In this document: positions 1 to 11,345 of the stretch, piece by piece | Layout of the letters: the number at the start of each line of letters is the position of its first letter | Position numbering within the stretch: the stretch's first letter is position 1 | Source: Stenocarpella maydis | Taxonomy: Eukaryota > Ascomycota > Sordariomycetes > Diaporthales > Diaporthaceae | Reading direction: 5' to 3' | Length of the DNA: 64,000 nucleotides | Assembly (NCBI GenBank): GCA_002270565.1 | Contig: NQMI01000170.1 | Coordinates: 27,739-91,738, forward strand | Notes under the pieces: generated by a model | Told to the model about the DNA's origin: nothing | Databases searched by the model: none | What the model saw: the letters and a program-made list of their open reading frames with translations, nothing else | Translations under genes and position numbers: made by a program

Positions 1-1
1 A

Positions 2-2717
2 GGGGAGGGCCAGGGCGTGCGCGACGTCAGTGTGCGATTCCGTATGGTCATCAAGGTGGACGCCGGTATTGTGAGCGCCCTGGCGCTTGATGACGAGGTG
101 GTCGTAGCCACGCAGAAGCCAGCCGCGGTACAATGCATTCGCTGGAGTCCAGACAGTTCCGGCAGCCAGACAAGCACCGAGCTTTTGAGCAAGATGGGCT
201 GGCTAGGGAAGAAAGTCACCGTGATGGAAATGACTAATGACAGGTCCATGAACCTGTCTACTTGGATCACAAGTGATGGCAAGGCGTACGCTGTCCAGCG
301 CACGCCCAGGGGCCAGCCCAACCCGGAGACCGGGGAGGTGGACCTGAAAAGACTGTTCAAAGGGCACTGTTTTCACACCCCCCAAGGGAAGGACGACCGT
401 GGGACACATGCCGTCATAAATGCTCGCTTCTCACTTATAGCGCTCGGGTGCGAAGACGGCGCCATACGAGTTTATACGGTCAGGGATTACTCCGGCAACG
501 TCCCGTCGTCCCACATTCACAGGCTGTCTGTATCAGAATCTCACTCAGGCGCGCTGACTACTTTGAGCTATTCTCCCGACGGGTACTGCCTGTTTGCAGG
601 CTACGAGAAGGGCTGGGCGACGTGGAGCGTGTACGGGAAACCCCTGAGCAGCAGCTTTGGTGTCGATCAGAATCTCGTGTCCAGGCATGACGAACACTGG
701 ATTTCCGGAATCAAGGACGCTTCATGGCTCGGCGGCGGCTCAGAGATCCTCCTGGTCGGACTGCAACACGAGGCTCTATGGCTGTTGGAGATGGCGAGAA
801 GCGCCGTCACTGGCTGCTATAGCTCCTCGAATATTTTCCGGACGGTCCTACAGAGCACATCGAGCGTCATGATATACAGGGGGTATGATCTCCCAGACAT
901 GAGCACCATCTCAGCGGAACCCTTCCTCTGGCATACCGCCAGGATACCCGCGAATTACCTGTTGCACCAGTGGCCATTGCGGTGCACTGTCATTTCTTCA
1001 GATGGGCGGTATCTGGCTGTTGCTGGCCGTCGTGGTCTTGCTCACTACAGCGTTAACAGCGGTCGGTGGAAGACATTTTCCAACATGGACATGGAGAACG
1101 AGTTCCAAGTAAGAGGAGGCATGTGCTGGTACCAGAATGTCCTGGTGGCTGCCGTAGAGGTCCAAAAGTCCTACGAGCTGCGACTTTTTTCGCGAGAGAA
1201 GGACCTGGACAATGCGTCCATCGTCTACGTCCATTCCATGCCCGCGCCGGTCGTCCTCCTCACGCCGTCGGGTGAAGACTCACTTCTAGTCTATACTTAC
1301 GACAACCTCCTTTATCATTTCATATTCGCCCCATTCGGAAACTCTGTTCGGCTCGTACAGGTTGGCCAGATAGCCTTTCACGGCATCGTGAGGTCTCCTG
1401 CCAGGGTACGGGGCCTGAGCTGGATATTGCCAGAAAGCCAACTCGTCGAGGGCGACCCTTCCCAGGACGTCGCCGTTGCATCAGTTCTATTTCTAGTGGA
1501 CGGCAAGCTTGTATTGCTGCGACCGTCACTAAATGACGAGGGCCAGCTCAAGTACGACATGCGAGTAATCGCTCAGAACGTCGAGTACTACGTTTCTATG
1601 AAGGATCAGCCGTTCCTGAGCCCAATCGGGCCTCCTCGCACTAATATACCCGCAGAGGCTGAGAACGAGGATCTCTTCAACTCTCTCTGGATGTTCGACG
1701 GCGGAGACCTGAAGACCTGGTCAGATATGCAAAAGGTCTTGAATTCGATCTCAGGCGACAACCACGGCGAGCTCCCTCCCGCTGTTGCCATAAGCATCGA
1801 CTTCTATCCACTTTCCGTTCTGCTCGAGAAGGCTATCATCCTCGGTGTCGAGCCAGACCTGGTCCAGAGGAGGGATATCAACTTCTCATTCTTCCGCTTC
1901 TCGATACGGGTAAGTTTGGCGCAACATCGTCTCAGCCGCAGCACTAACATCTACTCAGACGAATCTTTTCCTGCCTGAAATCCTGCGGTACCACCTCATC
2001 GCCGGGAAGCCGCTGGCAGCCCTTTATCTCGCCCAACAATACCAACACCTGGAGTACTTTGCTCACGCGCTCGAGGTACTCCTCCACCATGTCCTCGATG
2101 AAGAAGTGGACATGTCGCCCTCGCCACCTCCCGAAAGCGCGATCCTCCCTCGCGTCTTATCGCTGCTCTCATCGTTCAAGGAGTACCTGGACATCGTAGT
2201 GCAGTGCACCCGCAAGACCGAGGTCCGCTCCTGGCGGACCCTGTTCGCCTACCTGCCGCCGCCGCAGGAGCTCTTCGAGGAGAGCCTCCAGCGCGGGAGC
2301 CTCAAGACAGCCGGCGGGTACCTGCTCATCTTGCACACGTTCGACGAGCTGTCGTCAGCGTCAGAGCAGAGCGTCAGGCTGCTGAGCAGGGCCATGCGCG
2401 AGGAGGACTGGGAGCTGTGCAAGGAGCTGGCGCGGTTCCTGGCGGCGCTGGACGAGACGGGCGACACGCTCCGCGAGGCGCTCAAGATGGCCAACGTCAG
2501 GATCGCGACGGGCAATAGGGAAGGCGAGGAGGGCATCGGCGGGTCGCTCGTGGCGCGGCTCGAGGTCCCCCAGAGGAAGGCGCTCAACGGGTCCGGGTCC
2601 CTCAAGTCAAGCAAGGCCGGTAGTTCCGGAAGTGTGAGCGGCGGGAGCCCCGTTGGGGACTTGTCAGATGCGAGTGCAAGCGTTAGCGGGGAGAGCGATG
2701 CTGGCACGGCGAGGTGA
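2..2717 (+). CDS. RIC1: RIC1 guanine nucleotide exchange factor subunit, 5' partial
   Basis: The reading frame is open from the window edge, so the N-terminus lies outside. Exons are 2-1909 and 1959-2717, and 888 residues are visible. The 49-nt intron (1910-1958) has a GTAAGT donor, a CTAAC branch point and a CAG acceptor; splicing joins FRFSIR to TNLFLPEILRYH in phase 0. The first ~600 visible residues are WD40-like (for example the segment WSPDSSG and a run of beta-strand segments). The part after the intron matches the RIC1 C-terminal helical domain (LPEILRYHL, ALYLAQQY, LFAYLPPPQELFEE). By family knowledge RIC1 pairs with RGP1 as the exchange factor for the Rab Ypt6 at the Golgi, needed for endosome-to-Golgi retrieval. 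The last ~60 residues are Ser/Gly-rich and poorly conserved. It converges on the transporter gene, with 343 bp between the stops. Confidence 0.9.
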
Positions 2718-2761
2718 GGCCCACTGGAGGGCATTATACGCCAGCCAGCCAGCCAACCAAC

Positions 2762-2762
<1 letters not shown>

Positions 2763-2808
<46 letters not shown>
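2763..2808. repeat. 46-nt poly(A) homopolymer
   Basis: An uninterrupted run of 46 A lies 45 bp after the RIC1 stop, between two convergent genes. The length is likely uncertain in the assembly. The remaining bases of the 2718-3060 spacer show no gene; a TATA-like string occurs near 3038. Confidence 0.9.
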
Positions 2809-2812
<4 letters not shown>

Positions 2813-3060
2813 AATCCGAATGGGCATTTGCATGATAGACCAGGTGTTTCAGATTTTATGAAGAAAATACAGCCCCCTACATGCTCGACCTCGAGAAACT
2901 CTCTTGGCCATGGCGGCAATTCATGGCTAAATGAAGAGTGGATAGGCAGGTGGTGCCTTCTGAGAGACGTATACGCAACCTTGGCTCAGAGATGGGTGTA
3001 TATATATCGCGAACTCTACCTTTTGAGCGGACGACCCCTATAAATAGATATATTTTACAA

Positions 3061-5557
3061 TTATCTCATCCCAATTTCCTGCCTCCGCACCTGCTGCTCG
3101 CCGGACCGCGACCCCAGCGAGAACCCGGCGGCGCCCCTCCGCCTCCTCAGCTCGCGCAGCTTCTCCCCGACGGCGACGACCTCGCCGTCGCGCCTGGCGC
3201 GCTCGCGGCCCTCACCAAGGTCCTCGAGGTTCTTGTTCTCGAGCCGCAGGGGCCTCCCCGTCTCGCGGTCGAGGATGCGACGCTGGATGTCGGGCAGGTA
3301 GGCCCAGGAGCAGACGGCCCCCAGCGCCATGAAGAGGGAGAAGAGCAGGAAGATGAGCCCCTGCCGCGTGGACGACCTGTAGCCGGCGTTGATGCCGTAG
3401 ACGACCAGCACGGCCACCATGCTCCCGATCTTGCCTGCTGCGGCCGACAAGCCGTGACAGGTGCAGCGGTATGAGGTCGGGAAGATCTCGGCTGGGATTA
3501 TGAAAGTTAGTGTGTTTGCGCCTGTGATCTGTTAGAAGATATCCATAGGGTAGATGGAGCTTGGAGGTGAGTTGTTGCCGGGGGGGGGGGGGGGGGGAGA
3601 TAAGACGAAGGAAAGAAAAAAAAGACACTTGCCGAAATTGAAGAAGAAATGGCAGATGGCCACGCAGACGACAGTCGCTGGGGCGGCGGACGTGTGGGCA
3701 ACGCCATAGTACTAGGGGAATTCAGGTCAGCCGTGCTCGCGCCAGTCTTTGATGTGTTTTGGGTGACACCTACTACGCCTCCCGTGACGAGAAAAAGGAC
3801 CATCAGTAGCAGAAAGGACGCAGTCAGAAAGCGTCGGCGGTGCAGGCGGTTCGCTGCGAAGGTATAGCACGCGGTGCCAGCAATGGATGCGATAGACACG
3901 GTGAGGAGATACTGCTTGGCCTGGTCCAGCAGCGTATCGTATATGGTTGAGCAGGGCTTTGCATAATCTGTCTGCCACGCCGGCACGCCGTATTCGTTCC
4001 ACAATGGTATCGTGGAATTCCCACCGTCGAGGGTTGAGTTCCAACAAGACAGTTCAGGTGTGATGGCGGGCTTGAGGCCCGTCGCCCAGAGATCTGCGAG
4101 GGTGCTACCTTTGTCGAGGGAAAAACCGTAGAAGCTGACTGTTGACAGTCCGGGTTAGCATGCGCCACATTGTTTGCTATTGGCCCCTGGGGGGTTAAGG
4201 CGACTCGGACGACACGCCGTATTGTTTCGGCTGCGTGACTGTTTATTTGACTCGAAGCGGGAATAATGCCAGGAACTTTGGGCTGGGCGCAAGCACTCAC
4301 CATCCAAGAAGAACCATGTTGCACTGGTTCCTAGCAAGGAGTACCAGTTTCCATCGGCGATGAAGTAGTTGTATAGATCCTCGCGAGAAAACTGGATTGG
4401 CATGAACTGGAAGGGCTGCGACTGGGATCCTCCGGGCGAGTAAGGGCTCTGTGCATTCGCGGCAGGAGGCGGTGCACCATACACCCTCTGCGTGTCACGA
4501 AAGGCAGTGCCGGGTTTCGCCTTGACCTCCAAGCTGTAGAGACCGCAGTCATACAGGAAGAACCTGAAGATGATGGCCAGGACAGCTGGGACGCAGCCGG
4601 ACCCAATGACGATTCTCCAGATGCCATCGATGATCTGCTTGCACTCGCGCTCGTACTTGTCGTTGATGCCGCACTGCATGCCTTGTAGGTCGTACCGGCT
4701 GTCCTGGCCCACGACCACCCAGAGGCCGACGAGCTGGGCCAGTGCCTGGCCAACCGGCTGCATCATGAAGACGGAGGAGATCATGGTGGCCCGGGACGAG
4801 GTGCTGGACCATTCTGCCGTAATGACAGCACTGAGAGGATATTCTGCGCCGATGCCGACGCCCATGACGAACCGCCACTGTCCCGAGCGTGTTAGTAGTA
4901 TGTTGCCGGTGGGGATGGAAGCTGGGGGTGCTGACTGACCCAGGTGAACAAGGCAAGGAATGACATGTCGCCATAGCCATGGCTACTTGTGGCGACGCCT
5001 ACTGTCGAGACGATGACAAGCAGGAGCTCAATGCCATATAGTCTAGTCCGTCCGTAGCGATCGGCCAGGAGGCCGAAGAGTATCTGACCACAGACGGAGC
5101 CGAATAGGGTGACGAGGTTTATGACGAGGCCAGGCCACCTTTGGGTTGGGAAGTACACAAACGTGATGGATGTCTGGATGACGTTGCTCGCGAAGAGGTT
5201 ATACCTAGGCTGATGTCAGTGCCCGGGGCTGGTCGGGCATGAGAGAGATGGCAGTGGTACACGTGCAGCAGCAGTCGGGGTCGGACTTACGAATCGGTCA
5301 GGAAGCCAGAGGCGGCAACACCCCAGATCCTCAGGTTCCAAGAATTTAGGTCCAGCTCATAGCGCAGCTGCTGGCGGTCCTGTGAGAGCAGGTTGGTCAG
5401 TGGAGCAGATGACACTCACGGTCCCACATACAGACAGGGCTGCGTGTGCGGCGAGGAGGCCTACCCGGAGGTCTCTTGGGGGCAGGGCAGAGCTGTCGGA
5501 GCCCAGGAACCCACGGTTCTTCTTGACCACGTCGTCTGGGTGCATGTCTCGCGGCAT
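3061..5557 (-). CDS. MFS transporter of the phosphate:H+ symporter family (PHO84/GIT1-like)
   Basis: Seven exons on the minus strand: 5557-5420, 5379-5291, 5204-4940, 4877-4301, 4138-3774, 3711-3633, 3521-3061, giving about 657 residues. The product is a 12-helix plasma-membrane carrier. The phosphate symporter signature [17 protein letters not shown] sits at ~170-186, the MFS loop-2/3 motif GLLADRYGR at ~120-128, and LTDSYNLF at helix 1. A large hydrophilic loop with several Cys ([19 protein letters not shown]) follows helix 6. The tail is Arg/Glu-rich and cytosolic. PHO84 members import inorganic phosphate, and GIT1 members import glycerophosphoinositol; the sequence does not separate these. 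Introns fit GT-AG with CTGAC branch points, except intron 6 (GC donor). The 40-nt first intron is near the lower limit, so exon 1 (46 residues) is the least certain. The donor of intron 5 could be 3 nt earlier. Confidence 0.82.
3522..3632 (-). other. GC-AG intron with an 18-nt G/C homopolymer
   Basis: Exon 6 ends in frame after HFFFNF plus one base, followed by GCAAGT rather than GT. Only this donor joined to the CACAG acceptor at 3522 restores the conserved [14 protein letters not shown] sequence. GCAAGT is the usual form of GC donors. The intron holds an uninterrupted run of 18 G (plus strand) at 3580-3597. Confidence 0.75.
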
Positions 5558-5883
5558 TTTGCAAACGCCTCTGGCATCTCAGCACGGCGAGAGTGCGCGA
5601 TTAAAAAAGTGACAAGGGAGCAGGCGGCCATGCTATGGGAGGTGACAGTTGGATATGGTGGCATCAGCCTCCTGCCTCAGCTGGACATGGAGCGGGCGTG
5701 GGGCATCATGTGCGAGGGCTGCGAGGCTGCGAGGCCGAGGCTGGGTCAGTCCATGGCAGGAACCCTGGCTGGATCGCTGCAGGGCTGTACATCCGAGGCG
5801 TGGAGTCTACAGTATCTCACCCAACGGATGCCAGCCCCAGGACGGCCGCGGGGGGGGGGGGGGGGCATACAGCCTGATAAAAC
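5558..5883. other. Upstream region of the transporter gene
   Basis: No supported gene. The region should contain the transporter promoter. It has a 16-nt G run at 5850-5865 immediately before the duplicated gap flank. Confidence 0.5.
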
Positions 5884-6058
5884 AGGAACAACTTATTATA
5901 AATGGCGTGGCGTGGGGAAGGGAAATCCTGCCCATCACACACCCGACCATGTATATATCNNNNNNNNNNNGCTCAACAACAAAGGAACAACTTATTATAA
6001 ATGGCGTGGCGTGGGGAAGGGAAATCCTGCCCATCACACACCCGACCATGTATATATC
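5884..6058. other. Assembly gap (11 N) flanked by a 76-bp exact direct duplication
   Basis: N bases occupy 5960-5970. Bases 5884-5959 and 5983-6058 are identical, each ending in GTATATATC. Only 12 bases lie between the gap and the second copy. The simplest reading is two contig ends that overlap but were scaffolded with a gap, so the duplication is probably an artefact. Confidence 0.85.
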
Positions 6059-7271
6059 TACACACTTCTTCTGTGGCGCAAATCCACGCATCACCCGGCC
6101 CGCCACCTGAACGGCTAATTTGCTTTTTATCTCGTGGTCCAGGCTGCCCAACATGGGCAGCGCCATTGCCCACGTGGGGGCGGTGCGACAGATGCGGAGG
6201 ACGAGGGCTCGTCGGTCCAAGGGCGATGCCATGTGTGTCTGTGGGATGTTCCCGAGCACTCTGACTGGTGCCCAGCAGCCTGGTCCTGGGCGCATTGCTG
6301 GCCCGCGGCGTCCCTTGTTGGGTCGTGCCCGCGGTCCTGGGCCTGTGTCATTCGACATTCCAGATTACTATAATTATCAGATGCTCCACCGTCTCGTCGT
6401 GCCCTGCCGGTGATGCCCAGCAGGGAGCATGCAGCCCGCCCGGGAGGGCTTAGGCCTCCCGCGCTGCAACCGTTCAATCCCGTCGTCGGATCCTGCCCAT
6501 GTGCTCGTATGCCGGGCTCTATTTGCTGCAGTGCCTCTCCTGCCTCTCCTGCCTCTCCTGCCTCTACGCTCGGCGACACCAGCGCCCTGCCCCAGCCCTG
6601 GCGGACAATACGACGCCCAGTGAGCAGCCAGAAGGGCCTCGCGGCAGGGGGCCGGCAGGGTCGGGGCCGGGGGTCCCGGCAGCAACCAACAATGCAACGC
6701 TTTTGTTCTCCGATAAGACGCCCAGACTGCCCATCACGACCTCACCTGTGCCTGCACCCGCCATGGGCTTGCCCTGGGACAGTTTCCACAGCGCCGCGGG
6801 TGACCCTTGAGCTCGCCCGTGACATGGAGATGCCCCTCTTGTCGCAGCCTTGATCGCAGCCCTCGACCTGTCCGGCTGTGCCAGCGAGCCACTCGCTCTC
6901 CTGGGGCACTACCCCCCGCGGACCGTACAAGGCGCGGGCGTGTGGTTGCCGTCCCTTCTTCACCCTCGTCCTCCGGTATTGCTCAGTGCTTTGCTCTACA
7001 CGAGCCTCCCGGCCTGCCGAGCCTCCCGGCCTGCCCTCGGCCCAGGCTCGTTTCCCATACATCTCACCGCCTCGCGCCACAAAGCTTAACGCCCCAGGGT
7101 GGCTTCGCGACCGCAGGCACTCCTAGGGCCTTGAAGGTCTCCCGAGGCCGTGCTGCTGCTAAGTGCCTCCATGGGATCGGTAGCATGCCCCTCGGTACGG
7201 ACCACTTTCTGCCTTAGTTTTGCCACTGGCGAAGCCCTGAGGCAACGGGGCTTCAAGCCGCCTGGGGACTC
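6059..7271. other. Gene-free spacer with a short 9-bp tandem repeat
   Basis: No ORF here resembles a protein I know. It contains four copies of the 9-mer TGCCTCTCC at 6532-6567 (the last imperfect). The 3' end should hold the promoter of the gene starting at 7272. Confidence 0.5.
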
Positions 7272-8678
7272 ATGTACACAGCCATGCCCGCCTCTTCCGG
7301 CCGATCGATGCAGTCCGGGTCATCAACGTCGTCCTACGCCTCCTCGTCTCTAGCCGCTCCGTCCCTGAGCCCAGCACACTCAAACCTTGCGCAGACTCCA
7401 GCGAGCTCATCCGTCTCCGCCGTGACATATGAGCCGTCCTTTCCGGCCACATCACTCCGTCCCTTGGACCTCGGACCCCCGGGCTACCAGGCTACTATTA
7501 CTCTTTTCGAGCGGACGCCGCACGAGCGCACAGTCTACCTCGGACCATGGGAGGTGTTGGAGGGGCACACCCGCCGTGTTGTTTGGCAGAGCAGCTACCA
7601 GGGCGAGATGCTGGAACAGTTCCGTGCGTACGGCCGAAAACACCACGTCGGGGCAATACTCGCTGACGCGCATAGCAGTCCCACTGGGCCTCCCAGCACA
7701 GGTGCAGCCCGTCACACTCCACGCCCAGCACCGGCCCTACTCAGACCCGGGCGAGATGGAGCTGTTTGTGACATTCCGAGAGCCCTACAGGATACGGTAT
7801 ACCGCTGCCGACGGTGCCGTGATCCATGACGAGGCCATCGAGGTGAGATACGAGTTCACCTCGATCGAGGCCTCAATGCGATTCCAGGGTGACCTACGAA
7901 GACAGGACTTTGTCGACTACTTCGACGTTGATGTCGTCTTCTCGGACACGCACGGCAGGACAGACTCCTTGACGGGGGCAGTACGAGGCCTGGCCACCAT
8001 ACAGAGGATCAAACTATGGAGAGACCGCCTCTCCTTGCACCACTGCCTGACCTTTTATTCAGATAAGCCGTCCAACCGGCGCGAACGCCGGTACCGCGAG
8101 TACCAGATCACCGACTTCCACGAGGAGCTCCGCAGCCGCGACGACAAGCGCCGGGAGTGCCGGCTCGGCGCCGCAGGCAGGCGCGGGAGCGCGCCCAACG
8201 CCGTCCGCGCCACGAGCTTCTCCCTCTCGTCGCCCTCCTCGTGGCGGGGCAAGCAGAGGTCGGCAGAGCGAGGCGGCTCGGACGCGGGCCAGGTATCCGC
8301 GGCGACGGTGCCGCTGGATATCCGCTGGCTCGGCGTCCGCTTCTCCCGCGAGAGCGGTCAGTATCCCCCCTCGGCTTCACTGCTTGCCTGCTTGCCTGCT
8401 TGCCTGCATTCTTTAGCAGATGCCCCCGTGTCAGGCAGATCCTGCAGCCGCTGACTCACGGGCTAGACTACCGCCGCTTCATCGACCAGTGGACATTTTG
8501 CCACGTCGCAGACGCCGCGCTCAGCAGCATGCCCTTCGCCCCGAACCGCATCGAGCTCCCCATGCCCGCGCTGTGGCCGGGCGGGGTTGCGTACGAGCTC
8601 GGCGCGACGGAGGCTGCCAGGAGCCTACCGGATATACCCACCGTGCTGGGGCCGGGAAGCAGCGACGCGTGGTCCTGA
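7272..8678 (+). CDS. Conserved fungal protein of unknown function
   Basis: Three exons: 7272-7623, 7679-8360, 8435-8678, about 425 residues. Intron 1 (55 nt) has GTGCGT, a GCTGAC branch point and GCAG; it joins two open frames that otherwise break mid-domain. Intron 2 is less certain: the better-looking donor GTCAGT at 8357 gives the wrong phase with every acceptor, so I chose GTATCC at 8361 with the acceptor ending at 8434. This intron holds a TGCCTGCT-like tandem repeat. The N-terminal ~70 residues are Ser/Ala-rich and disordered. The core is a folded alpha/beta-like region (EAIEVRYEFTSIEASMRFQ, YFDVDVVFSDTHGR, IQRIKLWRDR, CLTFYSDKPSNRRERRYREY) with an Arg-rich insert and a C-terminal block (YRRFIDQWTFCHV). 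I do not recognise a named domain. A start at 7284 is also possible. Confidence 0.72.
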
Positions 8679-11345
8679 ACGAGAGCCACAGCAAGTCCAC
8701 TGGATTCGGGGGCTTGTCTTGGGTGGCGATTGCATGGCTGGCTTTCCCTTGGCCAACAGGGCGCCGCCTCATTATGAAGAACTTGGATAGGAGTCCATGT
8801 ACAACGCTTAAAGGGGAGGGAGTAATGGGGCAAACGATAGCCTGCGTTGAGACGCTGGGTTGACGCCCTCGCACGCCTCCGGCACATGAGCTCTACAGCT
8901 GCTTCTAGGGCTTTGGGCGGCAAACGAACCTTCCAAACACCACTCTTCCTCGCCTTCGCAACACCTGCCCCATCCCTCTCAATCATCAGCCATCTTCAAG
9001 TACCTCGGGCCCTCTTTTCTCCCCCATGTGAAGGTGTAGGACGATGGCCGAGGCAGAACGCCAGCTACTGAACAATTCTCAAGTGTATTAGTGGTAACAA
9101 GTTAATCATCACTACTCAGCAACCACCTGCTATAGGCCACGATGAATGAGAATCAGTAATATCAACAAGCCAGTTACCCAAGATTTCAATGTTCCCTGGT
9201 TTGACTTCCACAGCATCCAACCAAAAAATGCACGATCCAAGGGTCGCCCGTTTAACTCCAGGCTGTCATAGTAGGGGGGAAAAAAACAAAGGGGAAATAA
9301 AAGAAAAAGATGGAAAGGGGGAAAGGGGAGAAAAATGAGACAGAGACAGAGACAGGGAGAGAGAGAGAAGGAAGCGGGGACTGGGAATTGGCAACATGAA
9401 TACGACTAGGTTTGGGTGGCACGCGTGCAATGAGCGGCGAAGGGTTGGGAGATTTTCAACTACCAAGTCCGAAGAGAGGCGCTGTTAACCACAAGGCCAG
9501 AGCTTCTTCTTTGTCCGTAAAAAGAGGCTTCTTTCTCAGGAGCCCTCGCTTATTCGAGAGCACACATTGCGTTTTGTACCTGGTCAGACAAAATGACCGT
9601 TGTCCGTGTTTATCAAGGCGGGGGGGACCACCAAAGTCCAAAACTTTTTGGTGCCATCAGGCAATGTCCTCAGGTGCCAGCTTGAATTCTTGACAGGGCC
9701 GCCCGGCCATCATCGGCAAACAACCGGTACGCCATGTTGTGGACGTTTGTCTGGGGTGGGTGTTTGGTGATGAGGCAGGCACCCAGCGGTAGTTGAGGCA
9801 GACCAGTCAGCGGGTATGCTAACCTAGGTGGATTTATAAGTACTCGCCATGATAATATGTGGAAGCCTGCCCTTTGTACATTTTGCGGGCTGCACAAACG
9901 TGGATGGATCAACCTCGCAACCACTACTACTAGTAAAGTAGCCTTGCGAAGTGGTTTGGATCCGCCCCAAGCCCGGGAGCTATAACGCTCTGGGAGTGGT
10001 ATGGCAAGTGCCTTGGCGACGGTGATGACAATACTGCATAGTATGCACAAGTGCCTTGCCTGTTTTGGGGCTCTTGTACGGTGGAAGTGGTTGACTAGTT
10101 CGGCCTCGAGCCTGGCGTTGCCATTCGGGGGGACATGTGCCGATGGCTTCTTGATTGCACCAGTATGAGGGGCACGGAGAGAGTTGTGTTGTGCTCCCAA
10201 CGTTTCTTCCGGGCAAGTTGTAGAATAGGACGGAATTGTAGCTGGCAGCCTTTTGGATGAACTTGCGCAGGGGCGGCGCACTGTAGAATATTTTCTGAGC
10301 CGTGTGTACAACAGTAACAACAACAATAGCAGCGGTTTGCAGAAAGTATTTCTACTATTTCTGTAGGTCTAACACTTTTGCTTCGCGCTACCGTCACCCT
10401 ACCCATGGGCTACACTGTGTATATAAACCGGTAAAATGCGTCGGTCATGTCACAATTCAATGGCATCACTTTGTAGTTCGGATTCGACTGTATTTGTTTC
10501 TCGAACAAGCTCCGTGGGCAAAAGCGAAAGAATGCACACGCTTTGTTTCCAAGCGTCGCGCAACTTGTAACCAAGCAACGCGCGTGCGTTCAAACAAGTC
10601 CCAAATCTCTTCAGCGCCTATCATCTCCAGCTCCTCCAAAGCCGCCCCATTGTCCTCGCCGCGCCCACTGATATGTGCGCAGTTGTGCCGCGCCCTCGTA
10701 TGCTGGTGTGCGGCTTGCTTTTGCAAGTAAAATCGTTTCAGAACCCCCCTCCCGTGGTATCATTGAGTTCCGTATGTATAAATACCACCAGCCGTGCACC
10801 CATTATCGTACCGCTGGTCTGTCCTATCGCATATATATATGTACACAAAAGAGAAAGCCATTGTCGGAGTCATGCTCCACGCTTGGGGATTGCGCGTTTC
10901 CACGCACAAAGACACCTCTGCGGTCTGGAGGCGCCAAATCCAACTGTGACCACTTTTGTTTTTTTGGACCATTCGTTGCCTCATGGGCTCCAAGATTGCC
11001 CCGCACGTGTAGCGAAATGTGTTAAAGCAGTAGATGAAAAAAAAAAAAAAAGATGTCAAAAATGATCAGAGTTCGAACGCCAGGTTGCTATGCGTTTTCG
11101 TGCAGCCGTCTAGTTTGCGTTTCCCAAGTTGCGCCGTGCCAAGTTAATTTTTGTTTTTAAAAAAAAAGAATATCCATTTGGGTATATATCGGTGCACCCA
11201 ATATGGCCGTCCGAAGTGAGGGAGAAGAGATAAAATGGGGACACCGAAGGTAAAGATCCGATGTACAGTAGAATTTGATCGTCACAACATAGGTGACTGT
11301 AGGCAGATCCGAGCCAGTTGGGCTGGTGGCTGTTCCTGGAGCTTG
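8679..11345. other. Gene-free region between two convergent genes
   Basis: Its flanking genes point towards each other. A minus-strand frame of 218 codons (9670-10326) exists but resembles no protein I know. TATA-like strings occur near 10417 and 10771, and a 14-nt A run near 11039. I see no supported gene. Confidence 0.5.

Noticed and set aside
9670..10326. 218-codon minus-strand frame between two genes
   Set aside because: No recognisable domain, mixed composition, and alternative frames look equally plausible.
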